DNA from: an uncultured Sellimonas sp.
GTDB taxonomy: Bacteria > Bacillota > Clostridia > Lachnospirales > Lachnospiraceae
NCBI GenBank assembly: GCA_904393575.1
Contig: CAJFMZ010000264.1
Coordinates: 1 to 37,775 of the forward strand
Reading direction: 5' to 3'
Length of the DNA: 37,775 bases
Part shown: positions 29,674 through 37,762 of the stretch, piece by piece
Position numbering within the stretch: position 1 is the first letter of the stretch
Layout of the letters: each line of letters starts with the position of its first letter
Translations under genes and position numbers: made by a program
Notes under the pieces: generated by a model
What the model was told of the DNA's origin: nothing
The model's input: the letters and a program-made list of their open reading frames with translations, nothing else
The model's database searches: none

Positions 29674-32475
29674 TCACCCCACGATTATTTCATAAATAAG
29701 TTTTGTAACATTTCCTACGGAATCGCTCACCAGATAGGTGACCCGATAAGTCCCCTGCGTTTCAAACGTTACCTGCGTACCGGGCGCATACACTTCCGTT
29801 TTATGAGACTTCATCTCCTGAACGAGGCACAGACACGTCATTGTATCTGCCGTATCGACATTGTCGGAAATCGTTGCCGCAGGAAGCGTTACGGATGCGC
29901 CTGCCGACACGGAGGACGGAAGCTCGCCTTCGAGCTCAACCGTGGGCGCCACATCGTCGACAACGAGAAGCGGATAGCGCACCGAACCGTCCCCGTTCTC
30001 GGAATGAGCGGTATATTCTACATACCAATATCCGTACTCATTCAACTCGCACACATATTCCGCATCTGCCGAAACCCCGTCGAGCGCGTTTCCGTCAATA
30101 TCCGCTGCGATTTCGCCCGACGGCGTATAGACCGTTACCGTAGCTGAAATTACGGGGTCTATTGCGTCCGCGTAATTTGCCTTAAAGACCGTGACCTGTC
30201 CGCCATGAGTCCAATCATGCACATAGTCCTGCGCGGAGACGATCACAGGCTCTCCGATATCAACGGTAAGATTATTGATCCCCTGCCCGTACAGCATCGA
30301 AAGGGACAATTCCGTTTTCTGTCCCGCAAGAAGCGAAAAGCTGAAATACAGATAGCCCGACGAAAATCCGCTGAATCCGGTCAATTCGATGGAATCCTGA
30401 CTGTTGATCGTGATCGTATTTTTCGACGCGTTATAATAAAATCTCAGACTTGATCCGCTGTTGTATTCTCCGATCGTCGAGCCATCGTAAGAAATGCTGA
30501 CCCCTCCCGAAGTTCTTTCCATGACCAGAGCGATCTGTTCCCCCCGCCTGACGGAATCTGTAAGAGAGAGAACGATTTTGGCGCCCGCCGCCGAAGAGGA
30601 AGGCACGCCGGCGGTGAAGCTGAAATCTTTTGCAACGAACGGATTGATAAATTCCGCGGATGCGTCGGTTCCGCTCTCCGTATTGGAGAATACAATCGAG
30701 GCTGCCGATTTTACTGCGCTTATATTTTCTGAATAAAAATATTTCGCAAGATCGATCCCTCCGTTCCCGTCTGAGACATCAACGACCGGAATCGTACGGC
30801 TCACATAGGAAGACTTTTCACCTTTCACGGCTATATACGAGATCACCGCCTCTTCCGCCGTCGGGGTGAACTGCATACCGTCGAGCGTACCGCCTGCGGC
30901 GTCCACCAATGTGCTCCGCTCTTTGCCGCCGTCTGCGTAATCATACGCCCTGACCTGCGGAAGCGTGTACGTCTGCCCCTTTATAAAGTATTTCGGGAGC
31001 GTAATCATTTCTTCATCGATCACGGGAACATCCGAAAGCGTTACGGTTATCGTGTATTGCATTTCCGCCGTACGGCCGAAATAGTCCTCTACAATATAGC
31101 TGACCAGATACTCCCCCTTTCCCGTCGGAACAAAGGTATCGTTCTCCACGGAGATTTCCCCGCCGTTGAGCGTGACCGTGACCGTATAATCCGTTTCGCC
31201 GACGCCGCCTGAAATTACAGGAGTCGCTATCGTGACTTTTTCCCCGACGGCAGCTTCGGCATTTTCCGCCTGACCGATCGAAAGGGCATTGTAGTCGCCT
31301 GCCATAACGGTGACGGGAATGCAGTATGAAGCCGCCGCGCCATACTCGTTTTCCGCAGTATAGACGATGGTATAAATTCCCTCATACTGCGGAATGAAAG
31401 CGCCGTTCCTGATGTTGACGTTATAGCAAAGCTCGCTTCCGTACCCGAAGTACACCTGCGTTGTCAGCGTGGTTTTGCTTCCGTATGGATCTTCCGCCGA
31501 AGCCGCGAACACGGGGTATTCGTATCCGACAAGTCCTTCCAGAACATTTTCGGGAGCATCGGTCACGATCCGCGGCGCGGCGTATGAAATAATCGTTTCT
31601 TCAAATACCGTTTCCCCCGCGATCTCTCTGAAATACATATCGAACGAATCGGTATAATACGACGTTGCGTACATGGACAGGATAACTTCCCCCGTCGTAA
31701 AGCCGTCAAACGGGACCGTGAAATAGTCCGTATCGTCAAAATCGCAGACGAGCTGTTTTCCTGCAAGCGACTGGACGTACAGCGCCTTTTCGTCGGACTC
31801 ATAAAACAGAGCGAGATACTCGTTGCCCATTTTGTACTCGCTGCGTCCGCCGTACAGTCCGAACTTGGAAATCGTGCCGTAGATGTGACCGTTCGTGCCG
31901 AACGTCGGCGCGTCATCTGCCGTTCCGGCAAACGTCTGATTGTTTGTTTTTGCCATCAGATAAGAGAAAATCGTCCAGCTGTTCGGCGCGGACAGCGTCG
32001 AAGGATCGGTGATCCCCGTACTGATCTGAACCGTCATAACGTTGCTCGGATCGTAAGCGTCCGTCAGAGTAAAATAGATAAAACGGACGTCGCGCTCGCC
32101 GTCGTCCGGCATCACGCCGATATTGAAAATGGGAGTGACGCCGCCGAGCTTGTTCAGATCGATAATCTGATTATACGTGAACGTATCATTGGGCGCCAAA
32201 GACACGTGCAGTCCGGAGATCGTCGTGCTTTCCGTGCTCGTATCCGTCGTGCTGAACGGCGAAACCCTGTACTCTTTTGTCTTTTCGCCATAATAAACTT
32301 CACTCTGTCCAGAACCTATGCTCCATGTATTAAGATTTTTTTCCGACACTGCGGGCGTTTTTTCGCCTTGCCCGTCAGCAAAAGCGATGCAGAACGTTGC
32401 CGTCAGCGCCGCAAGGAAAAAAACAAACAAGCACAGAATTACAATAATTCTTTTTTTTGTAAGCGCGGACTTCAT
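29674..32475 (-). CDS. Secreted multidomain protein with Ig-like and lectin-like domains
   Basis: 933 residues. A Sec signal peptide (KKRIIVILCLFVFFLAALTA, likely cleavage after AFA near residue 33); no lipobox and no LPXTG anchor, so it is probably secreted or loosely wall-associated. Residues ~35-300 form a beta-rich domain with YEVYYGEK- and SYLMAKTNNQTF-like stretches. Ig-like domains at about 310-490 contain the PYEG/GTYTVTY-type endings (YEGIYTIVYTAENEYG, KGEYLVSYIVEDYFG). A jelly-roll lectin-like segment lies at about 570-750 (KDFSFTAGVPSSSAAGAKI), then a C-terminal Ig-like DUF5011-type domain (QGTYRVTYLVSDSVGN). The start overlaps the permease stop (TAATG). Likely glycan-binding; no catalytic residues identified. 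Some domain borders are estimates. Confidence 0.8.
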   Translation of the reverse strand: MKSALTKKRIIVILCLFVFFLAALTATFCIAFADGQGEKTPAVSEKNLNTWSIGSGQSEVYYGEKTKEYRVSPFSTTDTSTESTTISGLHVSLAPNDTFTYNQIIDLNKLGGVTPIFNIGVMPDDGERDVRFIYFTLTDAYDPSNVMTVQISTGITDPSTLSAPNSWTIFSYLMAKTNNQTFAGTADDAPTFGTNGHIYGTISKFGLYGGRSEYKMGNEYLALFYESDEKALYVQSLAGKQLVCDFDDTDYFTVPFDGFTTGEVILSMYATSYYTDSFDMYFREIAGETVFEETIISYAAPRIVTDAPENVLEGLVGYEYPVFAASAEDPYGSKTTLTTQVYFGYGSELCYNVNIRNGAFIPQYEGIYTIVYTAENEYGAAASYCIPVTVMAGDYNALSIGQAENAEAAVGEKVTIATPVISGGVGETDYTVTVTLNGGEISVENDTFVPTGKGEYLVSYIVEDYFGRTAEMQYTITVTLSDVPVIDEEMITLPKYFIKGQTYTLPQVRAYDYADGGKERSTLVDAAGGTLDGMQFTPTAEEAVISYIAVKGEKSSYVSRTIPVVDVSDGNGGIDLAKYFYSENISAVKSAASIVFSNTESGTDASAEFINPFVAKDFSFTAGVPSSSAAGAKIVLSLTDSVRRGEQIALVMERTSGGVSISYDGSTIGEYNSGSSLRFYYNASKNTITINSQDSIELTGFSGFSSGYLYFSFSLLAGQKTELSLSMLYGQGINNLTVDIGEPVIVSAQDYVHDWTHGGQVTVFKANYADAIDPVISATVTVYTPSGEIAADIDGNALDGVSADAEYVCELNEYGYWYVEYTAHSENGDGSVRYPLLVVDDVAPTVELEGELPSSVSAGASVTLPAATISDNVDTADTMTCLCLVQEMKSHKTEVYAPGTQVTFETQGTYRVTYLVSDSVGNVTKLIYEIIVG

Positions 32476-33392
32476 TATTCCTTGACGCCTCCCATCGTCA
32501 GATTCCCTTCGATCAGTTTCTTTGAAAATGCGCAGAAGAGCACAAACACCGGAATAAACACGATCATTGCTCCCGCCAATTTATGCGGCGTGCTCGTAAT
32601 AACGGGATTGTTGGACAGATTGAACTCATAGAGTCCATACGACAGAACAGGCACGGAGGGAGCATATAACAGCGTTACGTTATAGTCATTCCAATTCCCG
32701 ATGAAATAGAGCAGGGTGACGATAAAAATAATATTCCTCGCCATCGGAAGCACAAGTCTGAACAGTATGGAGAAGTTCCCTGCGCCGTCCAGCTGCGCCG
32801 CCTCAAAGTAGTCTTTCGGGAGTCCCCTGAAAAAGGCGTGGAACACGAGAAAATATGTCCCTAAAAACGACGCCTTCATGAACAATACGCCAAACATCGT
32901 ATTATACAGACCGAGACCGTTCAGGATCCGGATCTCACTCGTCTGCGCTCCGACGATTGGCAGGATCATGGCAACGATGACCACAAGATAAAGGAGTTTT
33001 GAAAGTTTGTAGTCGGAAAATTTCGCAACGGCATATGCCACAAATGCGCAGCAAAATGCCTGGATCAGCGCTCCTCCGAGGGAGAAAATGACCGAATTGA
33101 CCGCCATCCCGAGCAACGTATAGGTAGCAGAGCTTGCACCGAACGGCACCGTCACCTTAAAATTATTATAGGCGTCGGCATAATTCTGCCAATAAAACGG
33201 ATTCGGGAATCCAAGAGCGTTGTCCGCATAATCCAGACGATACTTGAACGACGTCAGAAGTCCCCAGATAAACGGGATCAACAGCGACAGCGCAAAAAGA
33301 ACAAGTCCGATAAACAGTATGATATTGAACGGAGTCAATACTGTTTTCAGGCGATAGCTGATATGAGCTTTGTTGACTTGCAGAAGTTTCAT
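32475..33392 (-). CDS. CUT1 sugar ABC transporter permease (MalG/LacG type)
   Basis: 305 residues, about six membrane segments. First segment FNIILFIGLVLFALSLLIP; later ones GMAVNSVIFSLGGALI, LLYLVVIVAMILPIVGA and GAMIVFIPVFVLFCAF. The cytoplasmic EAA loop that docks the ATPase is YFEAAQLDGAGNFSILFRLV with PMARN after it. The C-terminus GNLTMGGVKE is characteristic of MalG-type permeases. It pairs with the permease 12 bp upstream, and the solute-binding lipoprotein before that. No ATPase gene is present in the window, so a shared MsmX/UgpC-type ATPase elsewhere is expected. Substrate: probably an oligosaccharide from the glycan handled by this operon. Confidence 0.93.
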   Translation of the reverse strand: MKLLQVNKAHISYRLKTVLTPFNIILFIGLVLFALSLLIPFIWGLLTSFKYRLDYADNALGFPNPFYWQNYADAYNNFKVTVPFGASSATYTLLGMAVNSVIFSLGGALIQAFCCAFVAYAVAKFSDYKLSKLLYLVVIVAMILPIVGAQTSEIRILNGLGLYNTMFGVLFMKASFLGTYFLVFHAFFRGLPKDYFEAAQLDGAGNFSILFRLVLPMARNIIFIVTLLYFIGNWNDYNVTLLYAPSVPVLSYGLYEFNLSNNPVITSTPHKLAGAMIVFIPVFVLFCAFSKKLIEGNLTMGGVKE

Positions 33393-33404
33393 TGTATCCC
33401 CCCA

Positions 33405-34328
33405 TCAATCCGGACGCGGTCCGAATTTCAGCATACATTTGCGGATCAGCATGACAATCGGCACAAGGATCATCGTAAAGCATACGCCCACCGCACTCAG
33501 GAAAGGATAATTATCCATCGTCGCTTTATTCAACTCCGTCTCGCGGAACAGCCAGTAGCCGAAGGTGTATAATTTTGTATCCGCATTGGGACCGTAAAAT
33601 GAATACAGATTCAGATTGTTGCCAAAATAAGTCGCCAGCGTTGCAACGGTAAAAACAACATACGTGGACCAGATATTCGGGAATATAATGTTCCAGAATT
33701 CACGAAAAGATCCGCAGCCGTCCAGCTTGGCGGCTTCCGTCACTGCCGGAGGCACGTCGTTCATCGCGCTTGAATAGACCAGAAGCGACGGACCGAACGC
33801 AATCCATACATTGTAAAAGAGGATATAAAAGAACGTTGTATCCGGATTGGACAGACCTCCCCGCTCCATTCCGAACAGCGCGGGCAGCGCTCCGTCTACA
33901 AAACGCGCAAAAACGACAACTGTTACAAGCGTCGAGATAATCGACGGAATGAACAATATGATCCGCAGTACCTTATATCCAAAATATTTTTTGAACATAT
34001 AGTACGAAAAGAAAATTGCCAGCGTTTTCGTAATAAACTGCGCCACGAGAAAGGCTATCGTTGAGTTTCCGAGCATTGTGAGCCAAAGCCTGTCCGTTCC
34101 CAACATTTCAAAAAAATCGATATAATTATGAAATCCGTTCCACGAAAAAACGCCCGTGTTTACATCGTAAGTCTGAAAGGACATGATCAGGGAGTTGAAA
34201 TTCACTCCGAGATACATGATGCAAAACTGCACGACGGGAATACAGACAATTACGGCATAAAACACCCAGTCTTTCCAATTCCGCCGTATCGTTCGCGCAA
34301 TCTTCTTCTCTTTCGCTTTCCCCATCAT
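33405..34328 (-). CDS. CUT1 sugar ABC transporter permease (MalF/LplB type)
   Basis: 307 residues with about six membrane segments: DWVFYAVIVCIPVVQFCIMY near the N-terminus, then STIAFLVAQFITKTLAIFFS, VLRIILFIPSIISTLVTVVV, and FVVFTVATLATYF-like and VGVCFTMILVPIVML later. EAA docking loop: VTEAAKLDGCGSFREFWNII with FPNIW. ATG 34328 or 34325 follows GGAGGGG. It is the first of the permease pair and lies 18 bp after the binding-protein stop. Its partner is the MalG-type permease just downstream. Confidence 0.93.
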   Translation of the reverse strand: MMGKAKEKKIARTIRRNWKDWVFYAVIVCIPVVQFCIMYLGVNFNSLIMSFQTYDVNTGVFSWNGFHNYIDFFEMLGTDRLWLTMLGNSTIAFLVAQFITKTLAIFFSYYMFKKYFGYKVLRIILFIPSIISTLVTVVVFARFVDGALPALFGMERGGLSNPDTTFFYILFYNVWIAFGPSLLVYSSAMNDVPPAVTEAAKLDGCGSFREFWNIIFPNIWSTYVVFTVATLATYFGNNLNLYSFYGPNADTKLYTFGYWLFRETELNKATMDNYPFLSAVGVCFTMILVPIVMLIRKCMLKFGPRPD

Positions 34329-34346
34329 TTTCCCCTCCGAATATCA

Positions 34347-36041
34347 TCACGAAAGTATATTGCCGTTCCACCAAGATTCGTCGTGATATTTCTGCATGCC
34401 TAAAATATAATCACGCGCCGACACCCCGCTGTCAAACGCTCTGATCGGTTCGTTCCACGTTCTTCCGTTGATCGTCGATGAAAATACCATCGTATCGCTT
34501 GCAAACAATTCCGTGGTATTGCTTGCATAATAATTATTCGTCGAGATCGGATAGACCACGTCGTCGCCGATGTACTGTTTCAGAGAAACAAGCTGTTTTG
34601 CAAAAGGCGTAAGATTCCCGTTTTCGACGTCGTAATCCGACAGATAGTCAAAGGCGCGCAGCGTACTTGTCGTTTCGGTGAAAGCCTGCAATTCCGAATC
34701 CGTATGCAGGAATTGGATAAAATCTTTGATAAGATCCATTTTCTCTTCCGTCGCCTTCTTGGTAACGCCGCAAATCGTCTGGTTGGTTTCAAGGTAGGTA
34801 AATTTCGTATTCCCCCATCCGTCCGGATGAGGCAGCGGCATAAGCCCGAACTTGCGGACGGATGCGCTTTTCGACGGATCGCTGACCGAGATGGAATCGA
34901 ACGTCCCTTTCGCCTCGTTCAGGAACCATACGCCGTCGATCAGCATAGCGGTATCCGCTTTTCCGCTGACGCCGTTACGCACAAAATCATCCTGTGCGTT
35001 CATGTGATCGTATGCCTGTGACATCAGATTCGACTCGTTATAATAATGATCTCCTTCAACCGTTCTGGTGATCAGATTATAGAAGAATTCCAAAGCGTAA
35101 TACATACCGGTCGTTCCGGTCATCAGATAGCCGTTCTGATCCGTGATCGGCGTCGACTCGCGCAAAACAGGCGTATTTCCGTCAAACGAAGCAATAATAT
35201 GCTCCGAATTTCCTTTCAGATCGTATTTTACACGGTTTTCTTTATAACCGTCCAGATATGCCGCCATCGACTGAATGAAACGGGAGGTATAATTGTTGTT
35301 CTTTCCCGTCCATGTAAGCGGCTGCAATCCTCTTGCGAGCATTGTATCGCAAAGAGCGTAGAACTCGCTGAACGTTGCGGGCAAGCCGTTATCTATACTC
35401 GTGGAAGCGTTTCCGTCGGGTCCCACAGAAGCATTCGGGTCTGTCTGCGAACGCAGCGAGAAATTACCCTCCTTATCCATAAACAGCGCATTCTTTTCAA
35501 ACAGATCGATATCGTAAATAATACCGTATGTGCTCTCATGGAAAGGGATCCCGTAAATCTTGCCGTCGGTGTATTCGTAAAATTCCTGTGCGGACGGATA
35601 CATCTTCCCGTAAATCGACTCTCCGCTTTCACCTACCGTTCCCATATCCCCTTTCACAATATCCGTGATATCGACAAGGTTTCCGTTGCGGATCCATGTG
35701 TAATAATCCACGCTTTCATTGAAAATAATTTCAGCACGGTTGTTATCAAGGGAATTGACAACCGCCGAGCCGATCTGCATATCGTCGACGAATATCTGAA
35801 CGCCCGTCGTATCGTCCGAATAATGTTTATCTTTTGCCCATTCCGTAAACCGTTCGGCGGCGTTTTCCAACCATTCCTTGCCGAACCCCTGATTAAAGTT
35901 CCCGACATACAGCTGCATTTTCGTCGCGTCGACCTGTTCGCCTTCTTCAATGAAGAGGTTGCAGCCGGTCATACATGCCGCGAAGCACCCGACAGACAAA
36001 AAACAAGCTACCGCCCTTTGCACCTTTTTCCCAAACATCAT
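34347..36041 (-). CDS. Extracellular solute-binding lipoprotein of the sugar ABC transporter
   Basis: 564 residues from ATG 36041, chosen for GGAGG 6 bp upstream; the in-frame extension to 36056 lacks one. Lipobox CMTGC with Cys27. Family 1 binding-protein layout: MQLYVGNFNQGFGKEW near the mature N-terminus, NNRAEIIFNESVDYYTWIRN, IYGIPFHESTYGIIYDIDLF, then TAMLIDGVWFLNEAKG and FIQFLHTDSELQAFTETTST near the C-terminus. It delivers oligosaccharide to the two permeases downstream. Length above 500 residues suggests a large ligand. First gene of the 16-gene operon, under the divergent promoter shared with the AraC regulator. Confidence 0.93.
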   Translation of the reverse strand: MMFGKKVQRAVACFLSVGCFAACMTGCNLFIEEGEQVDATKMQLYVGNFNQGFGKEWLENAAERFTEWAKDKHYSDDTTGVQIFVDDMQIGSAVVNSLDNNRAEIIFNESVDYYTWIRNGNLVDITDIVKGDMGTVGESGESIYGKMYPSAQEFYEYTDGKIYGIPFHESTYGIIYDIDLFEKNALFMDKEGNFSLRSQTDPNASVGPDGNASTSIDNGLPATFSEFYALCDTMLARGLQPLTWTGKNNNYTSRFIQSMAAYLDGYKENRVKYDLKGNSEHIIASFDGNTPVLRESTPITDQNGYLMTGTTGMYYALEFFYNLITRTVEGDHYYNESNLMSQAYDHMNAQDDFVRNGVSGKADTAMLIDGVWFLNEAKGTFDSISVSDPSKSASVRKFGLMPLPHPDGWGNTKFTYLETNQTICGVTKKATEEKMDLIKDFIQFLHTDSELQAFTETTSTLRAFDYLSDYDVENGNLTPFAKQLVSLKQYIGDDVVYPISTNNYYASNTTELFASDTMVFSSTINGRTWNEPIRAFDSGVSARDYILGMQKYHDESWWNGNILS

Positions 36042-36122
36042 TGCTTTCCTCCTCAATTATCATGTGTCAGTCCGAAGATCATACGTAATATGTTTCAACG
36101 GCATGGCAATACGAACTTTCAC

Positions 36123-36151
36123 TTGACAATTATTTGCCTGTATTATATAAT
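36123..36151 (+). promoter_or_regulatory. Consensus promoter of the AraC-type regulator
   Basis: TTGACA (36123-36128), 17-bp spacer, TATAAT (36146-36151), a perfect match to consensus. Start of transcription near 36158, about 49 bp before the ATG at 36207. The -10 lies in the palindrome TATTATATAATA (36141-36152) shared with the opposite promoter. Confidence 0.85.
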
Positions 36152-36170
36152 AGAATTGTACCCGATTCAA
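36142..36170 (-). promoter_or_regulatory. Promoter of the glycan operon, face-to-face with the AraC promoter
   Basis: On the minus strand TTGAAT (36170-36165), 17-bp spacer, TATAAT (36147-36142). It drives the solute-binding-protein gene with a leader of about 94 nt. The -10 uses the other half of the same palindrome as the regulator promoter, so the two polymerase sites overlap. Confidence 0.75.
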
Positions 36171-36206
36171 CTAAAAAAATAATTATCTTTTCCAAAAAAA
36201 TACGAT

Positions 36207-36989
36207 ATGAGCCGCTACGAATCCTATCCGGATATCAAAAATAAGATCCTGGTATTCTCGTCTGATTACTACGTCGGAGTTCCTCACTTTCACAGAAGTA
36301 TAGAACTCATCTATTTGAAAAGCGGGTCTCTGACGGCTACAATTTATGTCGGAAAGCCGATAACGTTTTCAGAAGGCGATATCGTTTTTATTCCAAGTTA
36401 CTCACCCCATTGCATCATGGAAAGTTCTGCGCAGACGGTAGTCTTGCAGATACCGGAATATCTCTTTGAAGAAATCGAGCACAAAGTTTCCATGAACTAT
36501 TTCGCCCTTCAAAATAAAGAAGTCAATCAGTCGATCTACAAGATCATCAGCCATATCGGTCAATATGATGTGCAGGATGAACTGATTGTTGATGGTTTGG
36601 TCCGGATTCTTTTCGGGATCATTCTGAAAGAATATTCGCCGATGGAAATCAAATCGCACAGCGAAACGCATCTCGTCGCTCAGATTATCGAGTTTCTTGA
36701 CGAACACTTCAAAGAAAATATCACCGTCATCCAGACTGCGCAGCATTTCGGGTTCAGCAAGAATTACTTCTCAAAAATTTTCAACGAATATTTTCGATGC
36801 AATTTTAACACCTACATCAATCAATTACGTATAAAGTATATTGACGACCGCAAAAACAATCCGGATACAAACCTGACGAATCTGATTCTTGACAGCGGTT
36901 TTAAGAATCTTTCAACGTATTATGCGTTTATACAAAGATTGCGCAGCGGAAATACGATGAAAAATACAAATACCAACCATGATACTTGA
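36207..36989 (+). CDS. AraC-family transcriptional regulator with cupin domain, C-terminus probably frameshifted
   Basis: 260 residues. N-terminal cupin sensor (residues ~20-110): VPHFHRSIELIYLKSG, PITFSEGDIVFIPSYSPHCI. C-terminal AraC DNA-binding domain: first HTH ITVIQTAQHFGFSKNYFSKI, then FNTYINQLRIKYI and second HTH TNLILDSGFKNLSTYY. After STYY the protein ends in an atypical tail; a one-base shift near 36923 would instead give VYTKIAQRKYDEKYKYQP and stop at 36982, much more like AraC ends. It is divergent from the glycan operon and very likely controls it in response to an imported sugar. The 5' leader has no clear Shine-Dalgarno, so expression may be low. Confidence 0.88.
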   Translation: MSRYESYPDIKNKILVFSSDYYVGVPHFHRSIELIYLKSGSLTATIYVGKPITFSEGDIVFIPSYSPHCIMESSAQTVVLQIPEYLFEEIEHKVSMNYFALQNKEVNQSIYKIISHIGQYDVQDELIVDGLVRILFGIILKEYSPMEIKSHSETHLVAQIIEFLDEHFKENITVIQTAQHFGFSKNYFSKIFNEYFRCNFNTYINQLRIKYIDDRKNNPDTNLTNLILDSGFKNLSTYYAFIQRLRSGNTMKNTNTNHDT

Positions 36990-37148
36990 TTACACCTGAA
37001 ATCCTTTCCTCCCTTCAGCCTGCTTTTTCATATACATATTTTGAACCTGCAATAGAAGCACAACATAAAATGCATCTGCTTCCTCTTTGGAAAGTTGCTC
37101 CAAAATAGGCTTTCCATTTACAACAACTTGCCGTTCTTCTTTGTCCAT
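36990..37148 (-). CDS. 52-residue small protein of mobile-element type
   Basis: Short soluble protein with MDKEERQVVVNGKPILEQL at the start, helical LSKEEADAFYVVLLLQVQNM and a basic tail. ATG 37148 has GGGAGGGG upstream; an upstream extension of the same frame has no ribosome site. Its stop directly abuts the stop of the AraC gene (36989/36990), tail to tail. The GGTGCAG palindrome lies 38-66 bp upstream, as for the HTH operon near 7 kb, so both may be under one regulator. I do not recognise a characterised family. Confidence 0.6.
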   Translation of the reverse strand: MDKEERQVVVNGKPILEQLSKEEADAFYVVLLLQVQNMYMKKQAEGRKGFQV

Positions 37149-37185
37149 CGTGTCCCCTCCCGATCGTTTTTCCGTAATATAGCTC

Positions 37186-37214
37186 AAAAAGGTGCAGATT
37201 TTCTGCACCTTTTT
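37186..37214. repeat. GGTGCAG palindrome, perfect copy
   Basis: Perfect 12-bp inverted repeat AAAAAGGTGCAG (37186-37197) and CTGCACCTTTTT (37203-37214), spacer ATTTT. Same core as 7020-7042. The flanking A and T tracts would also allow it to act as a bidirectional terminator. Confidence 0.8.
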
Positions 37215-37234
37215 CTTTTTTAAAAATATTTCTA

Positions 37235-37261
37235 AAAAGGAGAAGGTTTTCTGCACCTTTT
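37235..37261. repeat. GGTGCAG palindrome, degenerate copy
   Basis: Right arm CTGCACCTTTT (37251-37261) is intact; left arm AAAAGGAGAAG (37235-37245) has two mismatches; spacer GTTTT as at 7029-7033. Its centre lies about 48 bp from that of the perfect copy. Confidence 0.65.
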
Positions 37262-37390
37262 AAAGCTATTATCTCCGTAAAATTTTTCTTTGGGGAAGTG
37301 TATCCGAAAAGAGCCTCGCTGTCAAGGGAAAAAATCATCGCTGAAAACGCCAAGTTTACAGACCGTTATGCAATATTTTTTTCTTGTTCC

Positions 37391-37419
37391 TTGACCGCTT
37401 CCGCCTTTTCGGATGATAT
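37391..37419 (+). promoter_or_regulatory. Possible promoter of the recombinase gene
   Basis: TTGACC (37391-37396), 17-bp spacer, TGATAT (37414-37419). The -35 is good and the -10 weak. It lies 36 bp before the recombinase ATG. Confidence 0.35.
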
Positions 37420-37454
37420 TTTTCCGAAGAAAAACGTTTCTGTCGGAGGTAAGA

Positions 37455-37709
37455 ATGAACAAAGCAGTTATTTATACGAGGTATTCAAGCGATACCCAAA
37501 CGGAGCAGTCCATCGAAGGGCAGCTCCGCGTATGCCAGCAGTATGCCAAAATGAACAACATTCTCATCGTCGGGACATACATAGACCGCGCCATGACGGG
37601 CACAAACGATATGCGCCCCGATTTTCAGCGCATGATCAAGGACAGCTCCAAGCATCAGTGGAATATGGTTCTCGTAAAAGACATAAATTTATGGACACTC
37701 TCTAAATAG
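37455..37709 (+). pseudogene. Large serine recombinase, N-terminal fragment
   Basis: 84 residues from ATG 37455, with GGAGG 5 bp upstream. The start is a serine-recombinase catalytic domain: AVIYTRYSSDTQTEQSIEGQ with the nucleophilic Ser in the YSS motif, then LRVCQQYAK, and TYIDRAMTGTNDMRPDFQRM. Full-length proteins continue after WNMVLV with a YKLDRFxR helix and several hundred residues of recombinase and zinc-ribbon domains; here the frame changes to KDINLWTLSK and stops. No other frame restores the missing helix in the 66 bases that follow, so this is a truncation or an insertion junction at about 37677. It may be what is left of the integrase of the element whose other pieces lie near 2-7 kb. 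Confidence 0.85.
37682..37693. repeat. 12-bp palindrome at the recombinase break
   Basis: CATAAATTTATG, perfect and centred a few bases after recombinase homology ends. It may mark the end of an inserted sequence; this is only a positional argument. Confidence 0.4.
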
Positions 37710-37727
37710 AGATATCAGGGGCATAAA

Positions 37728-37762
37728 ATAAGCGTATGAGTTCAGATAACCCATACGCTTAT
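37728..37762. repeat. Perfect 11-bp stem-loop at the right edge
   Basis: ATAAGCGTATG (37728-37738) and CATACGCTTAT (37752-37762) with a 13-nt loop. There is no long T run next to it, so it is a doubtful terminator; a subterminal hairpin of a mobile element (IS200/IS605-type ends) or a small attenuator are possible. Confidence 0.55.

Larger units (their letters stand above)
37149..37454. other. 306-bp intergenic region with palindromes, upstream of recombinase fragment
   Basis: The only gene-free stretch over 300 bases. It holds the two GGTGCAG palindromes, an A/T-rich core between them, and the putative promoter of the recombinase. A plus-strand open frame (37298-37705) covers part of it but overlaps the recombinase out of frame and has no ribosome site. 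Confidence 0.6.

Noticed and set aside
37298-37705. 135-codon frame overlapping the recombinase
   Set aside because: Out of frame with the recombinase, no ribosome site, no recognisable sequence.
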